Assembly (NCBI GenBank): GCA_902619165.1
Contig: CACNDI010000003.1
Location: forward strand, 1-64,000
Direction of reading: 5' to 3'
Source: an uncultured Alphaproteobacteria bacterium
Lineage (GTDB): Bacteria; Pseudomonadota; Alphaproteobacteria; Rhodobacterales; Rhodobacteraceae
Length of the DNA: 64,000 nucleotides
The notes beneath the pieces are model-generated. The model ran no database searches. It was not told the origin of the DNA and was given only the letters and a program-made list of their open reading frames with translations. The position numbers and the translations under genes were made by a program. How positions within the stretch are numbered: the stretch's first letter is position 1; every line of letters begins with the position of its first letter. Shown here in pieces: positions 7,340 to 14,878 of the stretch.

Positions 7340-8128
7340 TTATTCAAAGAATGCAGATTTTCTAAAAAAATCTGAAAATTGTCTTGGTTGAATTTCTTGT
7401 CCTGACTTATTGAAGAACTTACCTTTAGTTGGATTATATCTTCTATCAACCTCCCCAATAAATGTTGTTCCCCCTTCAAATGATATTTTTATTTTATATA
7501 CTCTTCCCGCTCTAAACTTTCCTCTATACCATCCATAATCAAGAAAAATTTTTTGCCCTGTTCTACCTGTTAAAATACCATCTGAGGGTAAGTCGTTTAT
7601 CCATCTTCCTTCAAAACTTCTTCCATCTTTAAATACTATTTTACCGTGTCCATGCTTTCCATTTTTACCAGGACCCTTTCTTGAAAATTGACCAATGTAA
7701 ACACTTCCATCCTTCCAAGTAAAAATACCATCGCCTTCTGCAACTCCACCTAACCTTGTACCCCTCCATTGACCCTCATATTTTTCACCATTAGACCAAG
7801 TGTAAGTTCCTAATCCGTGTTTTGCTCCATTTTTCCATTGTCCTGAATACACATTTCCAGAAAAAACAAATTTTGTATTGGGTGCAAAATAATAAGTCCC
7901 AGTCCCATGAAATTTATTATTTTTAAACTCTCCTATGTATTTATCACCCTTTTTATGCCCAGAAACCCAAATATATGTTCCAAAGCAGTTATGATAAGGT
8001 CCGTCATTTGGGCATTTCGGTAACTCCGATGCAAAAACATGTGAGAATACAAGTGTCTTTAAAGCGTATAGGAATAACGCCCAACCCAACCATTTGCCAG
8101 AAATGTAGTCTAACCTAGTTCTTCGCAT
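7340..8128 (-). CDS. Exported MORN-repeat protein
   Basis: 262 residues. After an N-terminal hydrophobic segment (about 14-33, ending HVFASE) come at least five MORN repeats (YIGEFKNNKFHGTGTY, YSGQWKNGAKHGLGTY, YEGQWRG…GDGIFTW, YIGQF…GHGKIVF, FEGRWINDLPSDG). MORN repeats form beta-hairpin arrays binding lipids or proteins. It overlaps the end of the upstream gene by 19 bases, so the two form an operon. The extreme C-terminus has no MORN motif. Confidence 0.75.
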   Translation of the reverse strand: MRRTRLDYISGKWLGWALFLYALKTLVFSHVFASELPKCPNDGPYHNCFGTYIWVSGHKKGDKYIGEFKNNKFHGTGTYYFAPNTKFVFSGNVYSGQWKNGAKHGLGTYTWSNGEKYEGQWRGTRLGGVAEGDGIFTWKDGSVYIGQFSRKGPGKNGKHGHGKIVFKDGRSFEGRWINDLPSDGILTGRTGQKIFLDYGWYRGKFRAGRVYKIKISFEGGTTFIGEVDRRYNPTKGKFFNKSGQEIQPRQFSDFFRKSAFFE

Positions 8129-8679
8129 ACTTTTTTTGCTTTTTCGATAGACTCTTTAAACTTAAACAAAGACCAAGTGTTAAAATCAACATCAAAGTAA
8201 TCTTTTACTTGGAATGAGGAATTACCTTCTATTGTCAAAGAAACTTCATTAGCATTGCCAAAAAATGTTCTAAGTCTATCCATCGGTAAAAAACCAAGGT
8301 CAATTAGCAAAGTCTTCCCTAAAAGAAAAGGCACTTCATGAATCACTTTTACTCTCATTGGATAATTTAAAAATTTGGCATCTATTATTTTCCCTTCTAG
8401 AACTGTCTCTCCAAGGGGAATAGTTGTGGTGTAAAAAGATGCTAGCATATTAGGCAAATTGCAATTACCTTTTTTAAATCTTATTCTTAGTCTATCCCCA
8501 TGAGTTATCTTTCCGTTCACGGAAGCATGTACAGTATCTTGTATAATGGATTCCAAAATCCATTCATTCTCTCTCCACTCTTCCAACTTTTCCATCTTAA
8601 AATTCTTTTCTGCTAATGCGTTGGAGAACGTTAAAACTAAAAGCAAAATTGATATGTATTTCCAGTAACAAATATGCAT
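8110..8679 (-). CDS. Secreted protein of unknown function, paired with MORN protein
   Basis: 189 residues with a signal peptide (hydrophobic core from about residue 9, cleavage near SNALAE) and a predominantly beta mature domain (KITHGDRLRIRFKKGNCN, IPLGETVLEGKIIDAKF). Two cysteines remain. Its 3' end overlaps the MORN gene by 19 bases, implying translational coupling and a shared periplasmic role. No family is recognised. Confidence 0.65.
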   Translation of the reverse strand: MHICYWKYISILLLVLTFSNALAEKNFKMEKLEEWRENEWILESIIQDTVHASVNGKITHGDRLRIRFKKGNCNLPNMLASFYTTTIPLGETVLEGKIIDAKFLNYPMRVKVIHEVPFLLGKTLLIDLGFLPMDRLRTFFGNANEVSLTIEGNSSFQVKDYFDVDFNTWSLFKFKESIEKAKKVCEELG

Positions 8680-8721
8680 AAGATGTTGTTCCTAAAGTAC
8701 TTAATTCTAATAGTTATATTC

Positions 8722-8784
8722 TATCAGAAACGCATACCTACAGAAACACTTACCCTATCACTCTGTAGGGGTGCGTTTCTGATA
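8722..8784. repeat. Palindrome made of two barrel-gene tails end to end
   Basis: The minus strand reads QSDRVSVSVGMRF-stop (8724-8765), while the plus strand reads SVGVRF-stop (8762-8782). The outer ends form the inverted repeat TATCAGAAACGCA…TGCGTTTCTGATA. The plus-strand half and the following CTGCCAAATACGTTTTTT match the sequence that follows the barrel tail at 6127 and leads to the other ABM gene. I therefore read this as an inversion joint, not a transposon end. It could also fold as a strong hairpin in RNA. Confidence 0.65.
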
Positions 8785-8881
8785 CTGCCAAATACGTTTT
8801 TTTACCATTTCATTCATTGATTAAGTTCAAAAATAGAACTAAAATTCCAATAAAATTTGATTTTAATATAGGGAGATTTTG

Positions 8882-9178
8882 ATGACGGTAATAGTAAATC
8901 TACAATTTAGCGCGAACAAAGGCAAAATAAATGATTGTATAGCATTTATGAAAAGTGGTGAGGGTATAGAACTTACCAGGAAGCAAAAAGGTTTGCAGAA
9001 GATGGAAGTAGCAATCGACGAGACTAACAACAAATTTGCCTACTGGGAGCATTGGGATAGCGTTGAAGATTTCAATACCTATTTTACTTGGCGTCAGGAC
9101 AAGTATGGTAATCAGATGCAAGAATTATTTGATATGGAGACCTTTAAATTTGAAATAATACCTTTTGCGGATATTTAG
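8882..9178 (+). CDS. ABM-family (antibiotic biosynthesis monooxygenase-like) protein
   Basis: 98 residues, one ferredoxin-like ABM domain (MTVIVNLQFSANKGKI, FAYWEHWDSVEDFNTYFTWR). The conserved W…WR pattern marks the central beta-strand and helix. The start is the ATG at 8882, with AGGGAG about 6 bases upstream; the TTG three bases earlier is too close. It is the intact paralogue of the triple-stop pseudogene at 5744-6034, and the two share upstream sequence back to a barrel tail. Substrate unknown. Confidence 0.75.
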   Translation: MTVIVNLQFSANKGKINDCIAFMKSGEGIELTRKQKGLQKMEVAIDETNNKFAYWEHWDSVEDFNTYFTWRQDKYGNQMQELFDMETFKFEIIPFADI

Positions 9179-9228
9179 TCCTTGCCGTCTAAGGTATTAA
9201 AATTTTTACCCAAAGTCTTATCAAAAAA

Positions 9229-9534
9229 CTAAGACACAACTTCGTTTATTTTATTATCAACTACAACAGGGTTTTCAAAATATTGTATTTCAGGAGCACT
9301 ATACCTCTCTGTTATCCACGCAATCCTTTCAGCATCAAACCATTTTTCGGCATTTTCTCGGGTATCAAAACAATAAACACCACCGGCAATATTTTTTTCT
9401 GTATCTGATATATAATTTTTCCTAATCAACCCTTCCGTATCTTTATAGATGGGCGCGGTTTCCAAAAATTTCTCTTTTAAAATATTATCGTCAAGGTCTG
9501 ATGGAATTTTGAATTTTACAAATGCAATTATCAT
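9229..9534 (-). CDS. YdhR/ABM-like monooxygenase-fold protein
   Basis: 101 residues. The pattern of an early FVKFKIP strand, GLIRKNYISD and then GGVYCFDTRENAEKWF is that of YdhR-type ferredoxin-fold proteins related to ABM monooxygenases. Function in vivo is unclear for the family. It converges with the ABM gene at 8882-9178 and lies in the inverted module ending with the HTH relic at 9600. Confidence 0.65.
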   Translation of the reverse strand: MIIAFVKFKIPSDLDDNILKEKFLETAPIYKDTEGLIRKNYISDTEKNIAGGVYCFDTRENAEKWFDAERIAWITERYSAPEIQYFENPVVVDNKINEVVS

Positions 9535-9599
9535 ATTTTTTTCCTACTAGGTTCGATTATGGAGGTCACAATCTTCTCTATCATATATTTGCTATTTTT

Positions 9600-9867
9600 T
9601 CATCCAAGAAAACCCTCAAACATATTAACCAAAGTCTTATCAAATACCTCCAAACTAAAATCAGACCATACCTCTGGATACTCTCTTTCTAACTTCTCAT
9701 CTTTCAGTCTTTTCTTCTTCACAATTGAATGAACATGATTACCTTTGAACTTCTTTCCTCGAACAGATAGATACCCTTTTTTATTAAATCAATCTGCGAT
9801 TTGGTCAAAGGTCTTTCCATTTTCTCTTTGTTCAGTGATTGTTTCATAGAGAAAGAATTGGTATTCT
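9600..9867 (-). pseudogene. HTH relic, copy 4 (Trp to TGA)
   Basis: This is the longest copy. It reads EYQFFLYETITEQRENGKTF and DQIAD, then TGA (9789-9791) where intact copies have Trp. It continues in frame with FNKKGYLSVRGKKFKGNHV, HSIVKKKRLKDEKLEREY and PEVWSDFSLEVFDKTLVNMF to a TGA at 9600. The pattern (helix, WLNKKGYLSVRGKKF, HSIVKKKR) resembles the DNA-binding segment of large serine recombinases. It fills most of the gene-free stretch 9535-9873. Confidence 0.7.
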
Positions 9868-9873
9868 AAATTT

Positions 9874-10359
9874 ATGGGACACCACATATTTGACCCAATG
9901 ATTGCGGGATTTATCTGTTGCCTTGCTATGGACATATGGCAAAGAATTCTATTTTTGGCATTTAATATCCCCCCAACTAACTGGTCAACTGCAGGCAGAT
10001 GGTTTGTCATGTTTCTTAGGAACCAAATAGTATTTAATAAGAATTTAGATAATGAAAATCCAGTAAAATATGAATTGGGAATTGGATGGGCGTTTCACTA
10101 CTGTGTCGCTATATGTTATGGGTTTGCTTATTATTTTCTTATGGTTGGTTTTGATATTTTATCTACTTCAATTTTATCTGGATTAACTTTTGGATTAATA
10201 TCAGTAAGCGTTCCTTGGTTTTTTTATCTTCCTGTAACTGGAAAAGGTTTTATGGGAAATAAAACGCCAAATCCTACTCTCACTAAATTACTGTCTACTT
10301 CTAGTCATGTAGTTGTAGGTATATTTTTAGCGATTGGGTTCTCTCTTTTAGGTTACTGA
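9874..10359 (+). CDS. DUF2938-like membrane protein
   Basis: 161 residues with about four membrane segments. The N-terminal motif AMDIWQRILFLAF…NWSTAGRWF matches the DUF2938 family of inner-membrane proteins of unknown function. The ATG lies a few bases beyond the 5' limit of the HTH relic, and there is no convincing ribosome binding site, so the natural N-terminus may have been replaced by the junction. The stop codon TGA lies within the start of a YwqK-tail repeat. Confidence 0.7.
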   Translation: MGHHIFDPMIAGFICCLAMDIWQRILFLAFNIPPTNWSTAGRWFVMFLRNQIVFNKNLDNENPVKYELGIGWAFHYCVAICYGFAYYFLMVGFDILSTSILSGLTFGLISVSVPWFFYLPVTGKGFMGNKTPNPTLTKLLSTSSHVVVGIFLAIGFSLLGY

Positions 10360-10360
10360 T

Positions 10361-10438
10361 GGAATATGGACAACCTACAAATCAGATGGAACTAAAGAAA
10401 GTGAAGAACTTTTTAAAGAGGGTGAAGCAATCAATTAG
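10361..10438 (+). pseudogene. YwqK-type repeat protein, 3' tail fragment
   Basis: Encodes GIWTTYKSDGTKESEELFKE plus GEAIN-stop, matching the last 25 codons of the YwqK-like gene at 13584-13952 (GIWTTYKPDGTIESEELFKE, GIAID-stop). Similarity begins abruptly at the TGATGGAATATGG that also provides the stop of the preceding gene. Only the 3' end of the gene is here. Confidence 0.75.
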
Positions 10439-10477
10439 AATATAAATTTAAGCGTATTTAAATATCGGAGAAACGAA

Positions 10478-10780
10478 ATGAGCATTTTTAGAAACGTAGT
10501 TTTAAATCTGCAAACTGAAGAGTAATGTGAAAGAGCAATTAATCTATACAAGGAACAATTGTCATCTCTTACCAACAGTGGAATTTTAGATGCCTACATT
10601 TGTAGATTATCAAAAGAGTCAATTCTATTCTTTGCAACTATTGATACAGAGGATAATGCTAAAAAAATATTTGAAGGTTTGATTAAATGGAGAGAGGAAC
10701 AAAAATTTGACCTTATAGATTCTCTTGTCTTTGACGGTCCAATTGAATGGCACAAAAACTTTGGAAATAATAAAATTTAA
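10478..10780 (+). pseudogene. Dabb/ABM-like gene with an early nonsense codon
   Basis: ATG 10478 (GGAG about 8 bases upstream) begins SIFRNVVLNLQTEE followed by TAA (10523-10525, codon 16). The same frame then runs uninterrupted to 10780. It aligns along its length with the intact gene at 4910-5203. A restart at the internal TTG 10559 would lack the first strand and is unlikely to give a folded domain. Confidence 0.7.
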
Positions 10781-10782
10781 CA

Positions 10783-11148
10783 ATGACAAAATTGCTTGCA
10801 ACGAAATATGGAACATTGTCTCGATTTGATATGACATTAAAACTCTTTGAAACTAGAGATATGCAATTAATTAAAGACCATTGGCACGCTGACTATATGC
10901 ATCTCAGCGATACTCAGTTGGATACCAGAGACAACTTTGAAGAATTCTTGAAAGGTTTGTGGGATAAAGGGTGGTCACTCCTTGACCCAAAATCCAAACC
11001 AGAGGTTATTCATGAAGATGAAGATGTTTTAGTTGTCAGACATTGGTGGACCGACCCAGATGGAACTAAATGGAGAATGACTAACTGTAGTTTTTGGAGA
11101 GACAACAAATGTTGGAGAGAAATGGTAAATGAAGTGAAAGTAGATTAA
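10783..11148 (+). CDS. NTF2/SnoaL-like protein
   Basis: 121 residues with the size and feel of an NTF2-like cone fold: N-terminal helices (FETRDMQLIKDHWHADYMHL), then strands VLVVRHWWTDPDGTKWRMTN and a C-terminal strand with WRE. NTF2-like proteins range from enzymes to binding domains, so no substrate is proposed. It follows the nonsense-carrying Dabb gene by two bases, suggesting they were one operon. Confidence 0.55.
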   Translation: MTKLLATKYGTLSRFDMTLKLFETRDMQLIKDHWHADYMHLSDTQLDTRDNFEEFLKGLWDKGWSLLDPKSKPEVIHEDEDVLVVRHWWTDPDGTKWRMTNCSFWRDNKCWREMVNEVKVD

Positions 11149-11159
11149 CGTTTCAATTA

Positions 11160-11279
11160 ATGACTAAAACTTTCACACTTATCTTTTTATTTGCATGGGC
11201 ATTAATGATTGTAGGGTACCTGCTAGGTATGTTAGAGGTGCCGCCTACTATCTTTCTCGTCAATTTAATATTCGGATAA
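11160..11279 (+). CDS. Possible single-span membrane peptide, 39 residues
   Basis: MTKTFTLIFLFAWALMIVGY followed by LLGMLEVPPTIFLVNLIFG-stop: one long hydrophobic helix and a short amphipathic end. It begins 11 bases after the NTF2-like gene. No good ribosome binding site is seen, so expression depends on coupling. Confidence 0.4.
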   Translation: MTKTFTLIFLFAWALMIVGYLLGMLEVPPTIFLVNLIFG

Positions 11280-11285
11280 AAATAT

Positions 11286-11317
11286 GGGAGAACTCTTGCA
11301 GACTTTAGAGTTCTCCC
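11286..11317. terminator. Strong hairpin, possible bidirectional terminator
   Basis: GGGAGAACTCT and AGAGTTCTCCC form a perfect 11-bp stem with a 10-base loop just after the small membrane ORF. The minus-strand side is followed by ATATTTTTAT, a better U-tract than the plus side has. The rest of the gap to 11494 holds weaker inverted repeats (ATATGA/TCATAT near 11335, GGGTTA/TAACCC near 11385-11412, a hairpin at 11457-11480) and no gene. Confidence 0.55.
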
Positions 11318-11494
11318 AGTGAAGGAAAAAATATGAAATAAAACTCATATTCACTCACCTAATAAAAACGACAGAAAATAAAAAAGGGTTAGTAATGTCT
11401 CAAAAGTAACCCACGTCTTTAGTATATACCCAAAATGAATTCATGAGGGAGATTGAAACTCACTATGATTTCATAGAGTTGGACCAATAAATAA

Positions 11495-12118
11495 CTACTC
11501 AGGAGGTAAAGGTGCAGAAAATACTTCCATTCTAAAAGCGCTTCTGTCTTTCAAATTAACATACAACTTTTCTAACAATTTAAACTCTGAAATATCTAAA
11601 CCCAAAACCACACATCTATGTATCCAGCAACCTACGGGGATGTCTGCTAAACTAAGATCATTTTCAAGGAGATAATTAGTTTTTTCCAACTGGGTATTCA
11701 ATAATTCAAAGCATGAGCGAATATTCTTTTTTGCTTCAGATACTAAAGTAGGATTTCTTTGTTCTACAGGAAGCAATATATTATGCGCTGTGTAAGTTGA
11801 GCAGTTTAGTCCAAAAACGGAACTCGACCAATCAATCCATTGGTTATTTAATGCTGTTTTTTTTGGGTTATCAGATTTTAGAATATCAAACTTATCAGAT
11901 ATGTATTTTATGATTGAATTGGATTCATAAAGTATAAAGTCACCATCTTTTAAAACTGGAATAGTGCTATTGGGGTTCAAACTTATAAATTCTGGAGAGG
12001 TTAATCCACCATACTTCCCTCCAACGATTTCCGTTTTCAACTCCAAATTTCCTTCACTACAAATCCAACGAACCTTTTGAACATTCGCAGAAGATTTTCT
12101 TCCATATACAGTTAACAT
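11495..12118 (-). CDS. Glutathione S-transferase family protein
   Basis: 207 residues. The N-terminal thioredoxin-like domain (LTVYGRKSSANVQKVRW, NPNSTIPVLKDGDFILYESN) has the cis-Pro after TIP and the ES dipeptide that binds the glutathione gamma-glutamyl group. The C-terminal domain is all-helical (DLSLADIPVGCW, the usual N-capping D). SSANVQK suggests a Ser-type active site of the theta/beta-like bacterial group. It would conjugate or isomerise small electrophiles in the cytoplasm. Confidence 0.85.
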   Translation of the reverse strand: MLTVYGRKSSANVQKVRWICSEGNLELKTEIVGGKYGGLTSPEFISLNPNSTIPVLKDGDFILYESNSIIKYISDKFDILKSDNPKKTALNNQWIDWSSSVFGLNCSTYTAHNILLPVEQRNPTLVSEAKKNIRSCFELLNTQLEKTNYLLENDLSLADIPVGCWIHRCVVLGLDISEFKLLEKLYVNLKDRSAFRMEVFSAPLPPE

Positions 12119-12176
12119 AAGAACCCAAGAATATTTTTATAAGAAAATGTAGTTATTTACTACAAGTTGGTCAAAT

Positions 12177-12376
12177 TTAAAAACCCTCAAACATACTTGC
12201 CAAAGTCTTATCAACTACCTCCAAACTAAAATCGGACCACACCTCTGGATACTCTCTTTCTAACTTCTCATCTTTCAATCTTTTCTTCTTCACAATTGAA
12301 TGTACATGATTTCCTTTGAACTTCTTCCCACGTACAGATAGATAACCTTTCTTGTTTAACCATTCTGCGACTTCGT
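12177..12376 (-). pseudogene. HTH relic, copy 5 (5' truncated)
   Basis: Starts abruptly at DEVAEWLNKKGYLSVRGKKF and is intact from there to MFEGF-stop (12177). The first ~25 codons seen in copy 4 are missing. The truncation point abuts the control region of the serine recombinase, so arrival of the recombinase or a deletion beside it may have cut this copy. Confidence 0.7.
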
Positions 12377-12422
12377 CTCACATGGGTACACTTTCACGAT
12401 ACATTTAAATGATACAGATATA

Positions 12423-12490
12423 TGTCTCATTAGGGTTATTTATTGACAAATGAGACACGAATCTATAGAGTCTAGACTTAAATGAGACAC
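12423..12490 (+). promoter_or_regulatory. Recombinase promoter with repeated TGAGAC sites
   Basis: Sites: TGTCTCATT (12423-12431), AAATGAGACAC (12448-12458) and AATGAGACAC (12481-12490); one more GTCTCA core lies near 12376. A TTGACA -35 (12443-12448) with a TATAGA/TAGAGT -10 about 15-17 bases on places the second site between -35 and -10. This layout fits recombinase binding (res-like subsites) and self-repression. Inferred from sequence only. Confidence 0.5.
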
Positions 12491-12504
12491 TAACGGAGTT
12501 TATG

Positions 12505-13044
12505 ATGAAATACGGATACGCAAGAGTTTCAACCTCTGACCAAGACCTAGAAGTGCAAAGAAACGCATTAATAAGTTTTGGATGTGATACTGTCAGAGAA
12601 GAAAAAGTCTCTGGAACATCCTTAAAAGGTCGTTCCGGACTTACAACTCTTCTGGAGTTCTTGAGAGAGGGTGATGAATTAGTTGTTACTCGTATTGATA
12701 GACTTGCACGTTCTATGAGAGATTTACAGAACATAGTCTATGACCTCAATAAAAAGGGAGTTCATTTGTCTGCAACAGAACAAGCAGTCAATACGAACAC
12801 ACCAGAGGGTAATTGTTTCCTCGATATGTTAGGAGTGTTCGCAGAGTTTGAGACCAGACTACGACACGAAAGACAAATGGAAGGTATCAAGAAGGCAAAA
12901 GAGAAAGGTGTTTATAAGGGTCGTAAACAAACAGTAGATGTTGCAAAGATTAAGGAACTTGCATCAGAGGGTCTTATGAAGACTGAAATTGCAAAGAGAC
13001 TGGGTGTTGGTCGTGCAACTGTTTATCGTGCATTAAGTGATTAA
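12505..13044 (+). CDS. Serine recombinase, resolvase/invertase family
   Basis: 179 residues, the size of small resolvases and invertases. The catalytic domain begins KYGYARVSTSDQ with the nucleophile Ser (residue 9) and continues with VTRIDRLARSMRDLQNI (conserved DRLAR) and FAEFETRLRHERQMEGI at the start of the long E helix. The C-terminal HTH is GLMKTEIAKRLGVGRATVYR. I use the second ATG because ACGGAG is 6 bases from it. Such enzymes resolve or invert DNA between short sites. It is the only complete recombinase in the island and may act on the TGAGAC repeats upstream. Confidence 0.9.
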   Translation: MKYGYARVSTSDQDLEVQRNALISFGCDTVREEKVSGTSLKGRSGLTTLLEFLREGDELVVTRIDRLARSMRDLQNIVYDLNKKGVHLSATEQAVNTNTPEGNCFLDMLGVFAEFETRLRHERQMEGIKKAKEKGVYKGRKQTVDVAKIKELASEGLMKTEIAKRLGVGRATVYRALSD

Positions 13045-13117
13045 GAGAAATCGTTAATGTTGTTCTTTTTCTTATAAGTATTTACTATTCTAGTAAGAAC
13101 TAGACATGGAGGGAAAT

Positions 13118-13537
13118 ATGAAACCTTTAAAGTTTATTATTTCTGCATCGATAATCTTCTTTTTATCTTGTGCGATGGGGTTTTCACAAACTATAGCGGA
13201 TTGTTCCAACTTGGTAGGTAAAGCATATTATCAATCAGGAGAATGGAAAGAGGATTCTTTTTCTGGCAATAGAGGAATAAGAATTCTGCAAAAAAATGGT
13301 GATGATTTTGACATTTTCTACGGACAACCCCCTGGTGGGAAAAGTGTCCGAAAATTTGGAGGTAATGTTATTCCTTTAGTTACACAGAACAATGTACTTC
13401 AATTTCTTGCAGCAGACCCTGCCGGATTATTGGAACTTTATCTTTTTGACCTGAACACAAAAACGATGACACTTTCTCAACAGTCAAGGATGTCACCAAT
13501 AATTAAAACAGGGACATACGTTGCGAAATGTAAGTAG
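13118..13537 (+). CDS. Secreted protein of unknown function
   Basis: 139 residues with a signal peptide (KPLKFIISASIIFFLSC, cleavage after GFSQ) and a beta-rich mature domain with cysteines near each end (ADCSN, VAKCK) that could pair. The start at 13118 has GGAGGG about 5 bases upstream; the ATG at 13106 lies before that site. No family recognised. It lies just downstream of the recombinase. Confidence 0.65.
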   Translation: MKPLKFIISASIIFFLSCAMGFSQTIADCSNLVGKAYYQSGEWKEDSFSGNRGIRILQKNGDDFDIFYGQPPGGKSVRKFGGNVIPLVTQNNVLQFLAADPAGLLELYLFDLNTKTMTLSQQSRMSPIIKTGTYVAKCK

Positions 13538-13583
13538 GTTTTCTTTAAGTAGGCATACTTTTTGAAAAAGTTGGTATTTGTAC

Positions 13584-13952
13584 ATGACCACCGATGATGT
13601 AGAAATAAACATGGATGGTGAGTTGGAATATGTCGAGGGTACAAACGAACTTTATACCGGCAAATCTGAAACACATTATGACAATGGAAACCTCCAACAC
13701 TCTGGTCAATATGAGAATGGATTGATGGAAGGAGTTTGGAAGTATTTTTATAAAGATGGTCAACTCTATCTCAATATGACCTATAAACTAGGTATCATGA
13801 ATGGTCTTACGGAAACCTTTTATGAGGATGGAAGTTTATATCTTAAAGGGAACTCCAAAAATGGAAAACGTGATGGAATATGGACAACCTATAAACCAGA
13901 TGGAACTATTGAAAGTGAAGAACTTTTTAAAGAGGGTATTGCGATTGATTAA
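13584..13952 (+). CDS. YwqK-type toxin-antitoxin-like repeat protein
   Basis: About 122 residues of tandem repeats of the MORN_2/YwqK kind (YDNGNLQHSGQYENGLMEGV, FYKDGQLYLNMTYKLGIMNG, FYEDGSLYLKGNSKNGKRDG, YKPDGTIESEELFKEG). These repeats occur in antitoxin-like and effector-associated proteins; no partner toxin is visible. There is no signal peptide, and the N-terminus DVEINMDGELEYVEGT may have lost upstream sequence. Its last 25 codons are duplicated at 10361-10438. Confidence 0.7.
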   Translation: MTTDDVEINMDGELEYVEGTNELYTGKSETHYDNGNLQHSGQYENGLMEGVWKYFYKDGQLYLNMTYKLGIMNGLTETFYEDGSLYLKGNSKNGKRDGIWTTYKPDGTIESEELFKEGIAID

Positions 13953-13996
13953 TGCAAATATAATAATCTTTAAAAAGTTGAATGATAGGGGAAATC

Positions 13997-14827
13997 ATGA
14001 ATAAAAAAATTTGGATTATTTCTTGGTTGCTAACTTTATTGATTGCTTCAACTAGTCTGTTCTCACAAGAAAGGATAGGTAACCCTAAAAACCAATTTTT
14101 AAAATACTCAGATAAATCCAAACCAGAATTTCTGAATGTGAAATGCGAAGAAATGAGTTTAGATAAGATTACTTGCGAATTTCTTACTGTTAAAATGGCA
14201 CCAAAGAAAATGCCGTCAGAGAAAGAGTTTTTTGAGGAACTAAAAAAAGAAGGTGCAGAAGAAGATTTAACTCAACTTGCTATGCGTGAATGTAGAGAGT
14301 TCTTGAATGCTCGTGGGCACGAAAAGTGGGTAGAGGAAACGAAAAAACTTTCTCTTGCATTAGACGAAGATAGCAAAATGTCTGAATTGAATAAATTTTT
14401 CAAAAAACAGTTTTTGAAAACATTTGTTGATTATACTTTTGTCTGTGAAACGGAAGATAAGGAGAAAATCAAAAAAGCATACTATACAAGGATGAAGTTT
14501 GTGGAAAATGCTTGTGAAGTAAATTGGGAGTCTTCTGAAAAGAAAATTTTTGATTATGACAAGGTCAATAATCAATGGACTAATATATCTGATAACAAGT
14601 TCCACTTCTGTGGTAGACAAATAATGACCACTAATATTAAGAAGTCAGAATATGAATATGTTCCCCTTCTACATGACGTTGATATTTTTTACTCTTACCC
14701 AGATTTGAAAGATGATGATGATTGTGAATCTAAGGAAATAGAGAAAAAATCCTATGTACAAAGACCAGTTAACTACGATGTCATATGCAAAATAGGGGGA
14801 GGTTTTCCAGCAATGTCTGGAAATTAA
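13997..14827 (+). CDS. Secreted cysteine-containing protein of unknown function
   Basis: 276 residues. ATG 13997 has AGGGGA about 6 bases upstream. A signal peptide (NKKIWIISWLLTLLIASTSL…FSQ) is followed by a hydrophilic, charged mature region with at least eight cysteines (VKCEEM, ITCEFL, RECREF, VCETED, NACEVN, HFCGRQ, DDCESK, ICKIGG), suggesting a disulfide-stabilised periplasmic protein. No domain recognised. It starts a run of four co-oriented genes to 15854. Confidence 0.65.
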   Translation: MNKKIWIISWLLTLLIASTSLFSQERIGNPKNQFLKYSDKSKPEFLNVKCEEMSLDKITCEFLTVKMAPKKMPSEKEFFEELKKEGAEEDLTQLAMRECREFLNARGHEKWVEETKKLSLALDEDSKMSELNKFFKKQFLKTFVDYTFVCETEDKEKIKKAYYTRMKFVENACEVNWESSEKKIFDYDKVNNQWTNISDNKFHFCGRQIMTTNIKKSEYEYVPLLHDVDIFYSYPDLKDDDDCESKEIEKKSYVQRPVNYDVICKIGGGFPAMSGN

Positions 14828-14878
14828 TGTGTAAAATCCTTTTCACTAAACACAAATATTTTAGGTATAGTTTTAGTT

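Noticed and set aside
7237-7479. 80-codon minus-strand frame overlapping the end of the MORN gene
   Set aside because: It lies mostly in another frame of the MORN coding sequence, has no ribosome binding site of its own, and shows no recognisable pattern.
4172-10780. Stop codon reassignment (TGA read as Trp)
   Set aside because: TGA is the proper terminator of many intact genes here (for example the AKR neighbour genes, adk region and VOC-size genes), and the interrupted frames contain TAA and TAG as well.
12405-12734. 109-codon minus-strand frame opposite the recombinase
   Set aside because: Antisense shadow of the recombinase gene and its control region.
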